A stretch of 64,000 nucleotides of DNA from UBA1952 sp965246855 (GCA_965246855.1 CBDFFP010000005.1:818516-882515); one strand, 5' to 3'; counted from the stretch's first letter, positions 44,257 to 53,995 are shown. Notes: a model not told the origin generated them from the letters alone. Numbers and translations: made by a program.

Positions 44257-47200
44257 TTACCGTATCAGGGTAATATCTCCTTTAAGATGCAGGGAGCCAC
44301 CATCAGGACAGGTTGCTTCCATCACATACAGAAACACGTCGGCGTTCATCGGCTGGCCTGCGTAAGTGCCGTTCCACCCGGCTTCCGGGTAGTTGGGAGA
44401 AATGTTTTCTGCCGAGAAGACTTTGATGCCCCAGCGGCTGTACACTTCAAAATGCTTGATTTTAGCGGCGCCTTTTCCCTGCGGAAAAAACCAGTCGTCG
44501 CGTCCATCCCCATTGGGTGTAAAGGTATTGGCGATATAGTAGGTGGAATCATAACAACCCACAATAACCGTGAGCGTATCGGAGGCCGGACAGCCGAGGC
44601 TGTTTTGTACGGTGGCTATGTATGTAGTGGTTTTGGAAAAAGTAGCCGAAGGCGTGTAGCAGGTGTCGCAGCTTAGCCCTGTGGCAGGCGTCCAGCGAAT
44701 AGAGCTTGCATTGGTTGCCCGCGCCGTAATCACCTGCGTCATCCCGGACATTGCTTCAAAATCTTTATCTGCCGTAACGGTGGGTTGGGGAACCACGGTA
44801 ACTTTCTGCGAGAAAGTATCCGTAAAGCATTCATTCTGCGTTATCAGAACGGTGTATCGGGTGGTTGTTTCGGGCGTTGCGGTGGGAGTGGCAACCGTAT
44901 TGTTGCTCAATCCGCTGGCTGGCGTCCATTGATAGCGGATACCGCCAGTGGCAAAAAGTGCTGCGCCATCTCCCTTGCAAATAGCCGTGTCGCCGCCCGC
45001 TGTTGTCGGGATGCGGGGAGTTACCCGAACCAATACGGTATCTGCCGCTGCACAGCCATTCAGGAAAGAAGTAGAAACGATATACGTCTGGTCGGTTGTT
45101 GTGCTCGTTACCGGCGCAGCACAATCGGTGCAGCTCAAGCCATTTGCCGGCGACCATTGCCAGTTCACAGCCGTGCCTGTTGTTTGCAGCGTCAGCGAGC
45201 TTCCGGCACACAAAACGGTGTCCGGCCCGGCGTTGATGGTCGGCGTGGAAAGGCTCGGAATGGCTACAGAAGTGTCTAAAGTGCAGTTGTTCCGGTCAGT
45301 GATGGTCACCTGAATATTTCCGGCAGAAAGTCCGGTGGCAGTAGCATTCGTTGCGCCGTTGCTCCACAGATAGGTGTAAGGTCCGCCGCCGCCATCGCTT
45401 GCAACTACAGAGGCACTGCCCGTTGCCGCACCGGCGCAGGGCGTATCCGTCACCGTGATAGCTGCCAGAATAGGCATTCCCTGCCCAATCAACACGCTGC
45501 CGGAAGCCGTGCATCCTCTACTGTCGGTAACAATGCCGGCATAGGTTCCTGCGGTCAGGTTAGCAGCCGTTTGGGTCGTTTGCGTGGGGAAAGAAGTCCA
45601 CAAATAAGTATAGGGAGCCGTGCCGCCGGTGGCATTCATCACTGCCGTTCCGCTTCTTCCGCCAAAGCAGATGTTGTCGGCCATTTTGGTTGCATTGGCG
45701 AGGAGCACCTGGGGCGAGCGCACCGTGTCAGTCACGCTTTTCTGGCAGCCGTTCACGTCTGTAATCAGCACCGTATAAGGCCCTGCCACGAGGCCGGTTA
45801 TTGCAGGCGTAACCTGCCCCGGCGTAGTGCTCCAGGAATACGCATATGGCGTTGTGCCACCAGTAGCGGTAGCTGTTCCTGTTCCGTTAGCATCTCCAAA
45901 GCAGTTCACCGGCGTCATTATCGTGGTGACGCCCAGCGCCGTGGGTTGGGTGATAGTTGCCGTAGCAGTCTGCGTGCAGCTATTTGCGTCCGTAACCGTT
46001 ACGGTAAATGTCCCGACAGGCAGCGCCGTAGCCGTGGCAGTGGTTTGAACCGGTGTGGTGTTCCAACTGTATGTGTAAGGCGCAGTCCCGTTGCTTACGA
46101 CCACCGTAGCGTTTCCATTCGTTTCTCCAAAACACCGAATATTTGTTCTGGCTGTTTGGATGAAGATGGCTAAGGGCTGGCTCACGGTTGCTGTGGCGGT
46201 TTTGGCGCAGCCGCTGGCATCGGTAATCGTTACGATGTAAGCGCCTGCGGCCAGGTTGCTTGCCGTGGCAGTGGTTTGAACCGGTGTGGTGTTCCAGGAG
46301 TAGGTATAAGCGCCCGTGCCGCCGCTGACGGTAGCAGTAGCCGTGCCATTATTTCCGCCAAAACAACTGACCGTTGTGGTCGCCGTCTGGATGCTGATGT
46401 CTGCCGGCTGCGTAAGGATTACGGAGGCGGTCTCCTGGCATCCCCGGCTGTCTGTAACGGTTACCGTAAAAGTTCCCGCAGGCAGCCCGGTAGCCGTTGC
46501 AGTGGTTTGCGCAGGAGTGCTGTTCCAGCTATAGGTGTATGGCCCGACGCCGCCGCTCACCGTTGCTGCTACCGCTCCGGTAGTGCCGCCAAAACAAATG
46601 ACGTTGGTCGCCGCCGTTTGAATAGAAAGTACCGGAGGCTGAATAACCGTAGCCGTGGCGGTTTTGACGCACCCTTTCGCGTCCGTAACCGTGACGGCGT
46701 AGGTTCCTGCATTCAATCCGGTAGCCGTTGCAGTGGTTTGAATGGGCGTTGTATTCCAACTGTAAATATAAAGCCCCGTCCCACCCGAAGGGGTTGCTGT
46801 CGCGGTTCCGGTGGTTCCGCCGAGGCAGTTCACCGGCGTAGCCGTAGTGGAGACGTTCAGTAAAACCGGCTGGCTCACCGTCGCCGCAGCGGTTTTGATA
46901 CAGCCGCTGGCATCGGTAACGGTAACAGTGTAAGAACCTGCAGTAAGATTATTTGCTGTAGCTGTTGTTTGTGCGGGCGTAGTATTCCAGGAGTACATAT
47001 ATAGCCCGACGCCACCACTTGCCGTTGCGGTAGCCGTGCCGTTATTTCCGCCAAAACAATCCACCCCGGTTGTGGCTCTTTGCACCGTAATTGCAGCGGG
47101 CTGTGTAAGGACGATTGTAGCGGTTTTGGTGCAGACTTTGCTGTCCGTGACTGTGACCGTGTAGCTTCCGGCGGTAAGATTATTTGCCGTAGCGGTTGTC

Positions 47201-49737
47201 TGCACCGGCGTGCTGTTCCAGCTATATGTGTAAGGCCCCGTGCCGCCGCTCACCGTTGCGGTTGCTGTGCCGGTAGCGCCGCCGTTGCAATCCACATTGG
47301 TTCCGGTAGCCGTTGCCGAAAGTGCCGTAGCGGGCTGGCCAATCGTCACGGTTGTGCTTTTTATACAGCCTCCGCCATCGGTAACTGTTACGGTATAAGT
47401 TCCGGCAATCAACCCATTAGCCGTTGCGCTGATCTGAACCGGCGTTGTGCTCCAGGAATAATTATAAGGCGTAGTGCCGCCGCTTGCTGCTGCAGTAGCG
47501 TTTCCGCTGTTTCCGCCAAAGCAGCGCACGTCCGTGCCGCTTGCCAGAATAGACAGCGCGACTGCTGGTTGCGTTATGGTTGCCATCGCGGTTTTAACGC
47601 ACCCCTTCGCATCCGTAATCGTAACGGTATAAGGGCCAACACTTAAGCCCGTAGCGGTTGCAGTGGTTTGAACGGGCGTTGTGTTCCAACTATAGGTGTA
47701 AGGCCCCGTCCCGCCCGAAGGCGTGGCCGTTACGGTTCCCGTTGCGCCGCCAAAACACTTCACGTTTGTAGTAGTGATTGAGGCATTGAGAACCGCCGGC
47801 TGGCTCACCGTCGCCGTCCCGGTTTTGACGCAACCATTGGCGTCAGTAACGGTAACGATGTAGGGACCCGCGCTCAGCCCGGTAGCAGTGGCCGTAGTTT
47901 GAACAGGTGTTGTATTCCAACTGTAAGTCAAAGACCCCGTTCCGCCACTCGCTGTTGCGGTAGCTGTGCCGTTATTCCCGCCGTTGCAGTCGGGGCGCGT
48001 TGTGGAGGTAGCAATCGTAATTGCTAAAGGCTGCGTGATGGTTACATTGGCTGTTTGCTGACAGCCAATACCGTCTCGGACAGTTACCGTGTAGCTTAGT
48101 GCGGAAAGTCCGGTGGCCGTTGCGGTAGTCTGGACAGGCGCGCTGTTCCAACGATAGGTATAAGGCGTGGTTCCGCCGCTTGCGGTAACCGTTGCCGTGC
48201 CGTTATTTCCGCCAAAACAACTGATAGCGGTCTGCGAAGTTGTAAGTGTGGGCAGCGGTGGAGACGCAATGGTAATAATCGTGTCTTTTGTGCAGCCGTT
48301 GATATTGGTTCCGGTAACCGTATAAGTTCCGGGCAGGAGGGAATCCGTAATTGTGGCACTGCCGAAAGCGTAGGATTTCACTGTTGTGTTGCCTTGCTTT
48401 ATCACAAGGCTTTGCGCCATGCCTCCAACGGATGCAATGGTGAAAATACCCTTTTTAATGCAGGTCGCGGCGGTGGTGTTGGTATACAGATAGCTCGGTA
48501 TCGACTGCACGATAATCCTGTAGCTCAGCGTTTGCCGGGCGGCAATGGGACAGGAACGGTCAGAATAATTGATAAAGAAAGGATAAGTGCCGGGCGCTAC
48601 GCCGGTGGTGTTCCAAGTCAGCAGGGAGTTGGGTGTCAGTGTTCCGTTGCTGTTAATGGTGTAGGTTGCGCCCGCCGGAATGCCCGTAGCCGTTAGATCA
48701 ATGCTGTCATTTTGCGGGTCGGTAGGGTTGAGATTGAACGAGAGTATTTTCCCCTGACAAACTTTTACGGTTACACTGTCTTGCAGCGTTCCATTTGTAA
48801 CATTAATAATCCCTGCTGAAGGCGGCACATTGCTACATGGGAGCACCACGAAAGTCATTTCCCGCATGATGCTGCCCACCCGGACGCCGTTGCGGTACTC
48901 CTCCGTCAGGTACTCTACTACGCTCTTCTGCGGGACACTGGGGCTGAAAACCAACTGGCCGGTTTGGGCGCTGAACGTAGGCGTCGCAGTTGCGGCCAGC
49001 CGATAAGGTGCCGGATAACCTGCATTGTAGGTAGCCGGGCCAAAAGTTCCGGAAGTACTTCCCGATTGCAGAGCACTTATGACCCGGTAAGTAAGCACAT
49101 CGTTATTGACGTCTGTAGTACCGGGATTAAAAGATTGATTGGATGTTGTACAGAAATAGGGAGTGGCTGAGGTTCCAAAAGCGGGAGAATTATTATTTAT
49201 ACCACCCAGATTATTCAATGTACTGAAGATGTACATCGTACTGTAATTAGTACCGATTACAGATTGCAGATTGTCTATGGAAGCCGATCGCCCGGCATTA
49301 TTATTGCTATTATTGCCATCCATTACGAAGCGCCAGCAGGAGGAAAAAGGATTGGAGGAAGGCAATGTGTACGTTCCGGCGTATTCAAAAACGCGGATGC
49401 CCACCTGCGTCCCGTTATTACAGGTCGTGTTTCCCTGCTGTGCCGGACATACGGGAGAAGCGTCTTTAGGCGGTGTAGAAGTCCGACTGAGCGCCACGGT
49501 TCCTTCCAGAATGGTAGAATCCCGGTAAACCTCAATCTCCGGCGTAAGAATCGCCAGATTTGGATAGGCAGCCCCGTTACAATCGCCGTATAGATTCAGG
49601 ATGATCTTGTAAGTGTTCCCAGAAACATATTGATAGCGCACCTCGCAACCCACAATATGCGAGGCCCTGCTCTTAAAACCAATAAAAAGCAGTACGATAC
49701 TGCAAAGAAGAAAAAGGAGAGGTTTTTTCACAAGCAT
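44257..49737 (-). CDS. SprB-repeat surface adhesin with T9SS type B C-terminal domain
   Basis: 1826 residues. Signal peptide; an N-terminal domain with GCEVRYQYVSGNTYKIILNLYGDCNG and a Cys-rich pattern; about 13 tandem SprB repeats of roughly 77 residues (each with CFGGNNGTATATASGGT-like, YTYSWNTTP, GTYTVTVTDA-GC and a final QP); about three Ig/PKD-like domains (TINAGPDTVLCAGSSLTL onward); and the C-terminal type B sorting domain (NTFTPNGDGRDDWFFPQGK to the end). It is carried through the type IX system and attached to the surface, as for SprB in gliding. Repeat copies are very alike in DNA too, so recombination between them is likely. Confidence 0.93.
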   Translation of the reverse strand: MLVKKPLLFLLCSIVLLFIGFKSRASHIVGCEVRYQYVSGNTYKIILNLYGDCNGAAYPNLAILTPEIEVYRDSTILEGTVALSRTSTPPKDASPVCPAQQGNTTCNNGTQVGIRVFEYAGTYTLPSSNPFSSCWRFVMDGNNSNNNAGRSASIDNLQSVIGTNYSTMYIFSTLNNLGGINNNSPAFGTSATPYFCTTSNQSFNPGTTDVNNDVLTYRVISALQSGSTSGTFGPATYNAGYPAPYRLAATATPTFSAQTGQLVFSPSVPQKSVVEYLTEEYRNGVRVGSIMREMTFVVLPCSNVPPSAGIINVTNGTLQDSVTVKVCQGKILSFNLNPTDPQNDSIDLTATGIPAGATYTINSNGTLTPNSLLTWNTTGVAPGTYPFFINYSDRSCPIAARQTLSYRIIVQSIPSYLYTNTTAATCIKKGIFTIASVGGMAQSLVIKQGNTTVKSYAFGSATITDSLLPGTYTVTGTNINGCTKDTIITIASPPLPTLTTSQTAISCFGGNNGTATVTASGGTTPYTYRWNSAPVQTTATATGLSALSYTVTVRDGIGCQQTANVTITQPLAITIATSTTRPDCNGGNNGTATATASGGTGSLTYSWNTTPVQTTATATGLSAGPYIVTVTDANGCVKTGTATVSQPAVLNASITTTNVKCFGGATGTVTATPSGGTGPYTYSWNTTPVQTTATATGLSVGPYTVTITDAKGCVKTAMATITQPAVALSILASGTDVRCFGGNSGNATAAASGGTTPYNYSWSTTPVQISATANGLIAGTYTVTVTDGGGCIKSTTVTIGQPATALSATATGTNVDCNGGATGTATATVSGGTGPYTYSWNSTPVQTTATANNLTAGSYTVTVTDSKVCTKTATIVLTQPAAITVQRATTGVDCFGGNNGTATATASGGVGLYMYSWNTTPAQTTATANNLTAGSYTVTVTDASGCIKTAAATVSQPVLLNVSTTATPVNCLGGTTGTATATPSGGTGLYIYSWNTTPIQTTATATGLNAGTYAVTVTDAKGCVKTATATVIQPPVLSIQTAATNVICFGGTTGAVAATVSGGVGPYTYSWNSTPAQTTATATGLPAGTFTVTVTDSRGCQETASVILTQPADISIQTATTTVSCFGGNNGTATATVSGGTGAYTYSWNTTPVQTTATASNLAAGAYIVTITDASGCAKTATATVSQPLAIFIQTARTNIRCFGETNGNATVVVSNGTAPYTYSWNTTPVQTTATATALPVGTFTVTVTDANSCTQTATATITQPTALGVTTIMTPVNCFGDANGTGTATATGGTTPYAYSWSTTPGQVTPAITGLVAGPYTVLITDVNGCQKSVTDTVRSPQVLLANATKMADNICFGGRSGTAVMNATGGTAPYTYLWTSFPTQTTQTAANLTAGTYAGIVTDSRGCTASGSVLIGQGMPILAAITVTDTPCAGAATGSASVVASDGGGGPYTYLWSNGATNATATGLSAGNIQVTITDRNNCTLDTSVAIPSLSTPTINAGPDTVLCAGSSLTLQTTGTAVNWQWSPANGLSCTDCAAPVTSTTTDQTYIVSTSFLNGCAAADTVLVRVTPRIPTTAGGDTAICKGDGAALFATGGIRYQWTPASGLSNNTVATPTATPETTTRYTVLITQNECFTDTFSQKVTVVPQPTVTADKDFEAMSGMTQVITARATNASSIRWTPATGLSCDTCYTPSATFSKTTTYIATVQNSLGCPASDTLTVIVGCYDSTYYIANTFTPNGDGRDDWFFPQGKGAAKIKHFEVYSRWGIKVFSAENISPNYPEAGWNGTYAGQPMNADVFLYVMEATCPDGGSLHLKGDITLIR

Positions 49738-49848
49738 GCGGATTCGGATTTTTAAAACGGCCCAATCCGGTTAAATGGTTGGGTATTCTTGCAAATATCC
49801 GCTTTCTCCCCCACATGGACACTCCTTTCCTGTCAAAAGAAGAAGTGT

Positions 49849-51000
49849 TTATACCAAAAACAGCTCCCCGTTCCGCGCTTTTTTCCGCAGCAGGACAGAC
49901 GCCCGATAACGGTCTTCCCCATACTCCTCATACAAGGCATCCATCACCGCCAGCACCCGCGCTGCGCCCGCCTCGTCGACCCATTGCAAAAGACCTTTTG
50001 GATAATTCACGCCCTTCGTCATCGCCAGTTCCAAATCACCTGCCGACGCCACGCCGAGGTGCAGCGCATCCACCGCTTCGTTCATCAGCATCGCGCCGAT
50101 TCTGTCCACCAAATGTTTGCCAAGCGCCTCGTTCATGTCCGGTTGCGGCAGGGTTGCGCCTTCGCTGTAGTCGTAAAACCCACGGCCACTTTTCCGGCCC
50201 AGCCAGCCTGCTTCTAAAAGTCTTTTTTGAGAGAAGGAAGGCTTGTAGCGCGGGTCGTAGAAAAAGGATTTCCACACGGTTTCCGTTACCACATAATTCA
50301 CGTCGTGGCCAATATAATCCGTCAGGGCAAACGGCCCCATCTTAAAGCCGCCAAGTGTCGTCATCGCCCAATCAATCGTCGCCGGAGAGGCAATGCCTTC
50401 CTCATAAATCCGAATAGCTTCCCCATAAAACGGACGCGCCACGCGGTTCACAATAAAGCCCGGCGTGTCTTTCGCCAACACCGGAATTTTCCCCCAGCCG
50501 CGCATCAATTCTATCATCTCGCCCGCCAGCCCGTTGCGCGTTTGCAAGGCTGGAATCACTTCCACCAACGCCATCAAGGGGGCCGGATTGAAGAAGTGCA
50601 ATCCCAAAACCCTTTGCGGAGCTTTACACGCCGCCGCAATAGACGTGACCGAAAGCGAAGACGTATTGGTCGCCAGAATACACTCTTGGGAAACCTCTGC
50701 TTCCAACGCTGCAAACACTTCCTGCTTCACGTCTAAGTTCTCCACAATCGCCTCTATTACCAGCCCGCAGTCGTGGAAAGCCGAAAGCGTCTCCACAAAC
50801 TCAAAGCGATTCATCACGCCTTCCGCCGAAGAAATCTTTCCTTTCTCTTGGAGCTTTTGCAGGGTGCTTTGCAGATTCTTCTGTGCTTTTTCTAAAGAAG
50901 CCAAAGCTGTATCATAAACAACCACGTCATGGCCTGCTACTGCTGCTACCTGTGCAATGCCTGCGCCCATAGCGCCCGCGCCGATAATGCCGATTTTCAT
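49849..51000 (-). CDS. 3-hydroxyacyl-CoA dehydrogenase
   Basis: 383 residues from MKIGIIGAGAMGAGIAQVAA; an open frame runs 80 codons upstream through the mini-hairpin repeats and is not gene. Rossmann motif GxGxMGxGIA, catalytic region HFFNPAPLMALVEVIPALQT, and two consecutive C-terminal 3HCDH domains (KDTPGFIVNRVARPF and the later half). PaaH/Hbd type, acting in beta-oxidation or butyrate/phenylacetate metabolism. Confidence 0.93.
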   Translation of the reverse strand: MKIGIIGAGAMGAGIAQVAAVAGHDVVVYDTALASLEKAQKNLQSTLQKLQEKGKISSAEGVMNRFEFVETLSAFHDCGLVIEAIVENLDVKQEVFAALEAEVSQECILATNTSSLSVTSIAAACKAPQRVLGLHFFNPAPLMALVEVIPALQTRNGLAGEMIELMRGWGKIPVLAKDTPGFIVNRVARPFYGEAIRIYEEGIASPATIDWAMTTLGGFKMGPFALTDYIGHDVNYVVTETVWKSFFYDPRYKPSFSQKRLLEAGWLGRKSGRGFYDYSEGATLPQPDMNEALGKHLVDRIGAMLMNEAVDALHLGVASAGDLELAMTKGVNYPKGLLQWVDEAGAARVLAVMDALYEEYGEDRYRASVLLRKKARNGELFLV

Positions 51001-51003
51001 TTT

Positions 51004-51248
51004 TGGAGTTGGATGCCCTGCGGGCGTTGGAATGGCTAAAGCCGTTGGATAATGTTGGATGCCTTCGGCGTTGGAAGCTTCGCGTTGGAGGTTAGAGCCT
51101 TCGGTTTGTCCAAAACTGCCCGGCAAAAATAAAGCCTTCGGTTTTGGACTGCTGTACCAGAAATCATTTTCCAAGTACAACCCCAAAGCCGAAGGCTCCA
51201 ACGCCCGAAGGGCTGTCCAACATTCCAACGCCGAAGGCATCCAACCTT
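51004..51248. repeat. TCCAAC mini-hairpin repeat cluster, copy 3 (large inverted repeat)
   Basis: The left half has GTTGGA units with CGCCCGCAGGGC-, GGCTAAAGCC-, GCCTTCGGC- and GCTTCGC-type hairpins. The right half carries the mirror: TCCAAC with GCCCGAAGGGC and GCCGAAGGC. The two halves are inverted around about 51150, so the whole 245 bp can fold on itself. Confidence 0.82.
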
Positions 51249-51800
51249 TTACCGGTTGTGCACCCCTTCGCCAATCTCCTCAATCATCTTTTTGCAAAAA
51301 GCCGGAAGATCGTCGGGCTTGCGGCTTGTTACCAGTCCGTTGTCCGTAACCACTTCTGAATCTTCCCAATTCGCGCCTGCGTTTTTCAGGTCGGTTTGGA
51401 TGGATGCATAAGAGGTCATCTTCCGGCCCCGCACCGCGTCAGCCTCCGCCAAAAGCCACGGGCCATGACAGATAGCCGCTACGGGCTTTTTCGCGTCCAT
51501 AAAAGCTTTTGCAAAAGCCACCGCGTTCTTATCAGCGCGCAGCTTGTCGGGGTTCATCACGCCGCCGGGCAACACCAGCGCGTCGTAGTCGCTGACACTC
51601 ACTTCGTCCAATGTTTTGTCCACGGCTACTTCGTCGCCCCAGTCATTTCCGTCCCAGCCTTTGATTTTGCCGGATTTCAGGGAGACGATTTCCACCGTTG
51701 CACCTGCGTCTTTCAACGCCTCCACGGGCTTCTCCAGTTCCGATTGCTCAAAGCCATCTGTTGCCAGCACGGCCACTTTCTTGTTTTCCAACTTTGCCAT
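51249..51800 (-). CDS. DJ-1/PfpI family protein
   Basis: 183 residues from MAKLENKKVAVLATDGFEQSE. The catalytic Cys lies in the nucleophile elbow AAICHGPWLL, with the Glu in FEQSELEKP and the Asp-rich region DYDALVLPGGVMNPD. PfpI/YhbO-type: general stress protein, protease- or glyoxalase/deglycase-like activity is claimed for relatives. Confidence 0.92.
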   Translation of the reverse strand: MAKLENKKVAVLATDGFEQSELEKPVEALKDAGATVEIVSLKSGKIKGWDGNDWGDEVAVDKTLDEVSVSDYDALVLPGGVMNPDKLRADKNAVAFAKAFMDAKKPVAAICHGPWLLAEADAVRGRKMTSYASIQTDLKNAGANWEDSEVVTDNGLVTSRKPDDLPAFCKKMIEEIGEGVHNR

Positions 51801-51910
51801 TTTGCTTAAGGATTTTGGGTGAGCCAAAGCCTTTTACAAAACAATGCCTGCGAGGTTGGAGTGTTGGAAAGTTGGACATTGTTGTGTTCAAAAGAGAATC
51901 TACAGAAGGT

Positions 51911-52034
51911 AGGTCATCTCGACCGCTAGGGAGAGATCTCACGTTTGCTAAGACTCACCTGCTGTGATCATCTGTCGTGAGATTGCCTTCGGCGAGTGCT
52001 TCGCTGTTCCTCGCTCTGCGCTCGGAATGACACC
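51911..52034. repeat. Dispersed 125-bp element, copy A
   Basis: Begins GGTCATCTCGACCGCTAGG and ends CTCTGCGCTCGGAATGACACCC. Nearly identical to 53191-53315 at both ends with a divergent middle (about 51954-51985). Contains GAGATTGCCTTCGGCGAGTG. In the opposite direction it starts TGTCATTCCGAGCGCAGAG, a form found as intergenic repeat in many genomes. Mini-hairpin units (52045-52106) follow. Confidence 0.82.
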
Positions 52035-52044
52035 CATTATTTAA

Positions 52045-52106
52045 CCCACCAACATTCCAACGCCGAAGGCATCCAACTCTCCAACGCGCAGCGTCCAACA
52101 GCTTTA
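52045..52106. repeat. TCCAAC mini-hairpin repeat cluster, copy 4
   Basis: Units TCCAACGCCGAAGGCATCCAACT, then TCCAACGCGCAGCGTCCAACAGCTTTAGCT, directly after the FAH stop region on the plus strand. Matching GTTGGA units lie at 51855-51877 on the other side of the 125-bp element. Confidence 0.75.
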
Positions 52107-52107
52107 G

Positions 52108-53112
52108 CTATCCCACCTTCTTCTTCGCCAAAATAGAAAACTGCGAATCCTCCGCCACAATCACATTCCGCAAAAGGCCCAGCCCTTCAATTTCCATTTC
52201 CACCACATCGCCCGCTTGGAGCCATTGCACCTTGTAGTTCGGGTCGTGGAGAAGGCCCGTGCCGTTCAGTTCCAAAAAGCAACCTGTTCCTACCGTGCCG
52301 CTGCCAATCACATCGCCGGGCAACACATCGGCGCCATAGGCGCAACGCTCAATAATCTCTGCAAACGTCCAGTCCATATCGCCCATCGAGCCGCGACTCA
52401 CTTCCACGCCGTTCACCCGGCACACCATTTGGAGCGCAAAAGAGTCGCCTACATGGCCGGCCTTCGCCGCTTTGCGATACGGCTCCAACTCATCGGGCGT
52501 TACCATCCACGGGCCAATAACGGTGGAGAAATCCTTGCCTTTCGCCGGGCCGAGGTTCAGGAGCATTTCTTCCATTTGCAACGTCCGCGCGCTCATGTCG
52601 TTCATGATGCAGTAGCCCGCCACGTAGCTGTCGGCTTCTTCGGCAGAAAAATTCCGGCCTTTCTTGCCCAGAATCACCGCGGCTTCCAACTCAAAATCCA
52701 GCTTCTGAAAATGATCGGGCATACAGCGCACTTCGCCCGGCCCCTGAACGGCGTTGTGATTGGTGAAATACACAATCGGGTACTGGTCAAACTCCGGTAT
52801 CATATCCACCTTGCGGTTGCGCCGCGCAGCCGCTACGTGCTGCCGAAAAGCATAGCCATCGCGGCAAGAAGTAGGATGTGGAACGGGAGCCAGAAGCTGT
52901 ACGTCTTCTATGTTTCCATCGGAAGGCACACAGCCCGCTTTGATGCGCGCTTCGGCCTCGCGGGCGTGGCCGCTATTGGTGTCCCAATCGGCCAGCATGG
53001 CGCGCATGCTATTGGGCAGTTGCGGGTGCAGGGTTTGGAGGTCATAAAGCTGCCCGTCCACGAGCAGCGCCGCCTGTTCGAGGCCGGTCTTGAGGTAGGA
53101 AATGAATTTCAT
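52108..53112 (-). CDS. Fumarylacetoacetate hydrolase family protein
   Basis: 334 residues. Metal-binding acidic residues of the FAH fold are in DFELEAAVILGKKG, and GYCIMNDMSARTLQ, KGKDFSTVIGPWMVTPDEL and LPGDVIGSGTVGTGCFLELNG mark the C-terminal domain. The N-terminal 110 residues form the smaller FAH_N part. It may cleave fumarylacetoacetate (tyrosine catabolism) or a related ketoacid. No other tyrosine pathway genes are nearby. It is bracketed by two copies of the 125-bp element. Confidence 0.9.
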   Translation of the reverse strand: MKFISYLKTGLEQAALLVDGQLYDLQTLHPQLPNSMRAMLADWDTNSGHAREAEARIKAGCVPSDGNIEDVQLLAPVPHPTSCRDGYAFRQHVAAARRNRKVDMIPEFDQYPIVYFTNHNAVQGPGEVRCMPDHFQKLDFELEAAVILGKKGRNFSAEEADSYVAGYCIMNDMSARTLQMEEMLLNLGPAKGKDFSTVIGPWMVTPDELEPYRKAAKAGHVGDSFALQMVCRVNGVEVSRGSMGDMDWTFAEIIERCAYGADVLPGDVIGSGTVGTGCFLELNGTGLLHDPNYKVQWLQAGDVVEMEIEGLGLLRNVIVAEDSQFSILAKKKVG

Positions 53113-53190
53113 GGTGGGGATCTTGGATGATGTTGATGACGTTGGAAAGTATTGGATGGTATTGTGTCCAAAGGAGCGCCTACAAAATGT

Positions 53191-53315
53191 GGGTCATCTC
53201 GACCGTTAGGGAGAGATCTCACTTGCGCTGCTCCTAACATGCTGTGTTTCTTCTTCTGCGAGATTGCCTTCGGCGAGTGCTTCGCTGTTCCTCGCTCCGC
53301 GCTCGGAATGACACC
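53191..53315. repeat. Dispersed 125-bp element, copy B
   Basis: Starts GGGTCATCTCGACCGTTAGG and ends CTCCGCGCTCGGAATGACACCC. Same orientation as copy A. Upstream flanks also match (GTGTYCAAARGAG...CTACANAA). A TCCAACAGATTTAGCC unit follows at 53329-53350. Confidence 0.82.
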
Positions 53316-53348
53316 CATGTTACTTAAACAGCAAAACGTCCAACAGAT

Positions 53349-53792
53349 TTAGCCTCTTGCGTTTATCAGTTCTACATCAAACACCAGCGCCGCGTGGGGC
53401 GGAATCATCGCGCCCGCGCCGCGTGCACCATAACCCAGTTCCGAAGGAATGAACAGGCGCCATTTGTCGCCAGGCTTCATCAGTTGCATCGCTTCCGTCC
53501 AGCCGGAAATAACCTGATGAACGCCAAACGTAGCGGGCTGCCCGCGCTTGTAGGAAGAGTCAAACACCGTTCCGTCCGGCAGGCGGCCTTCGTAGTGAAC
53601 GGTTACCATCGACGTAGGGCCGGGATGCGTACCGCCGGGGTCGCCGTGTTCCAGCATTTCGTATTGCAGGCCGGAGGGCAGGGTGGTTACGCCTTCGCGC
53701 TTCGCGTTCTGTTCCAGAAATTGTTGTCCGGCTTCCTGATGTTGGGCCGTGCGCGCGCCGAGAAGGTCGCGCAGTTTGTCGCTCATGCTCAT
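53349..53792 (-). CDS. FKBP-type peptidyl-prolyl cis-trans isomerase
   Basis: 147 residues from MSMSDKLRDLLGAR; an upstream ATG extends into non-coding sequence. The FKBP core holds VTVHYEGRLPDGTVFDSSYKRGQPATF, QVISGWTEAMQLMKPGDKWRLFIPSELGYGARGAG and IPPHAALVFDVELI. The short helical N terminus resembles FklB/Mip. No signal peptide, so cytoplasmic. Confidence 0.93.
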   Translation of the reverse strand: MSMSDKLRDLLGARTAQHQEAGQQFLEQNAKREGVTTLPSGLQYEMLEHGDPGGTHPGPTSMVTVHYEGRLPDGTVFDSSYKRGQPATFGVHQVISGWTEAMQLMKPGDKWRLFIPSELGYGARGAGAMIPPHAALVFDVELINARG

Positions 53793-53966
53793 GGTATGTT
53801 GGGGGATTTTTGGGGAAAGGCGAAAGTAGGGCTTTAGCGGCACGGGCAATACGACCGCGCCAGCAGAAAGGTTGGAAAAGTTGATTACTACATTAGCAAG
53901 TACTATCCAAGAAAAGTTATCCACATTCTGATAATGATGTGGATAACTATTGGTGGATGAGTTGCA

Positions 53967-53995
53967 TTTGTCTTGGCGCTCATCATTTAACTTTG
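53967..53995 (+). promoter_or_regulatory. Bacteroidota-type promoter TTTG-N17-TAACTTTG
   Basis: TTTG at 53967-53970, 17-bp spacer, TAACTTTG at 53988-53995. The ATG starts only six bases later, so transcription should begin at or beside the start codon (leaderless mRNA). Confidence 0.75.

Noticed and set aside
45571..47646. Several plus-strand frames inside the adhesin gene
   Set aside because: They repeat with the SprB units and are Arg/Cys-rich shadows.
51059..51240. In-frame N-terminal extension of the 3-hydroxyacyl-CoA dehydrogenase
   Set aside because: It is made of translated mini-hairpin repeats; the Rossmann start at 51000 is the family start.
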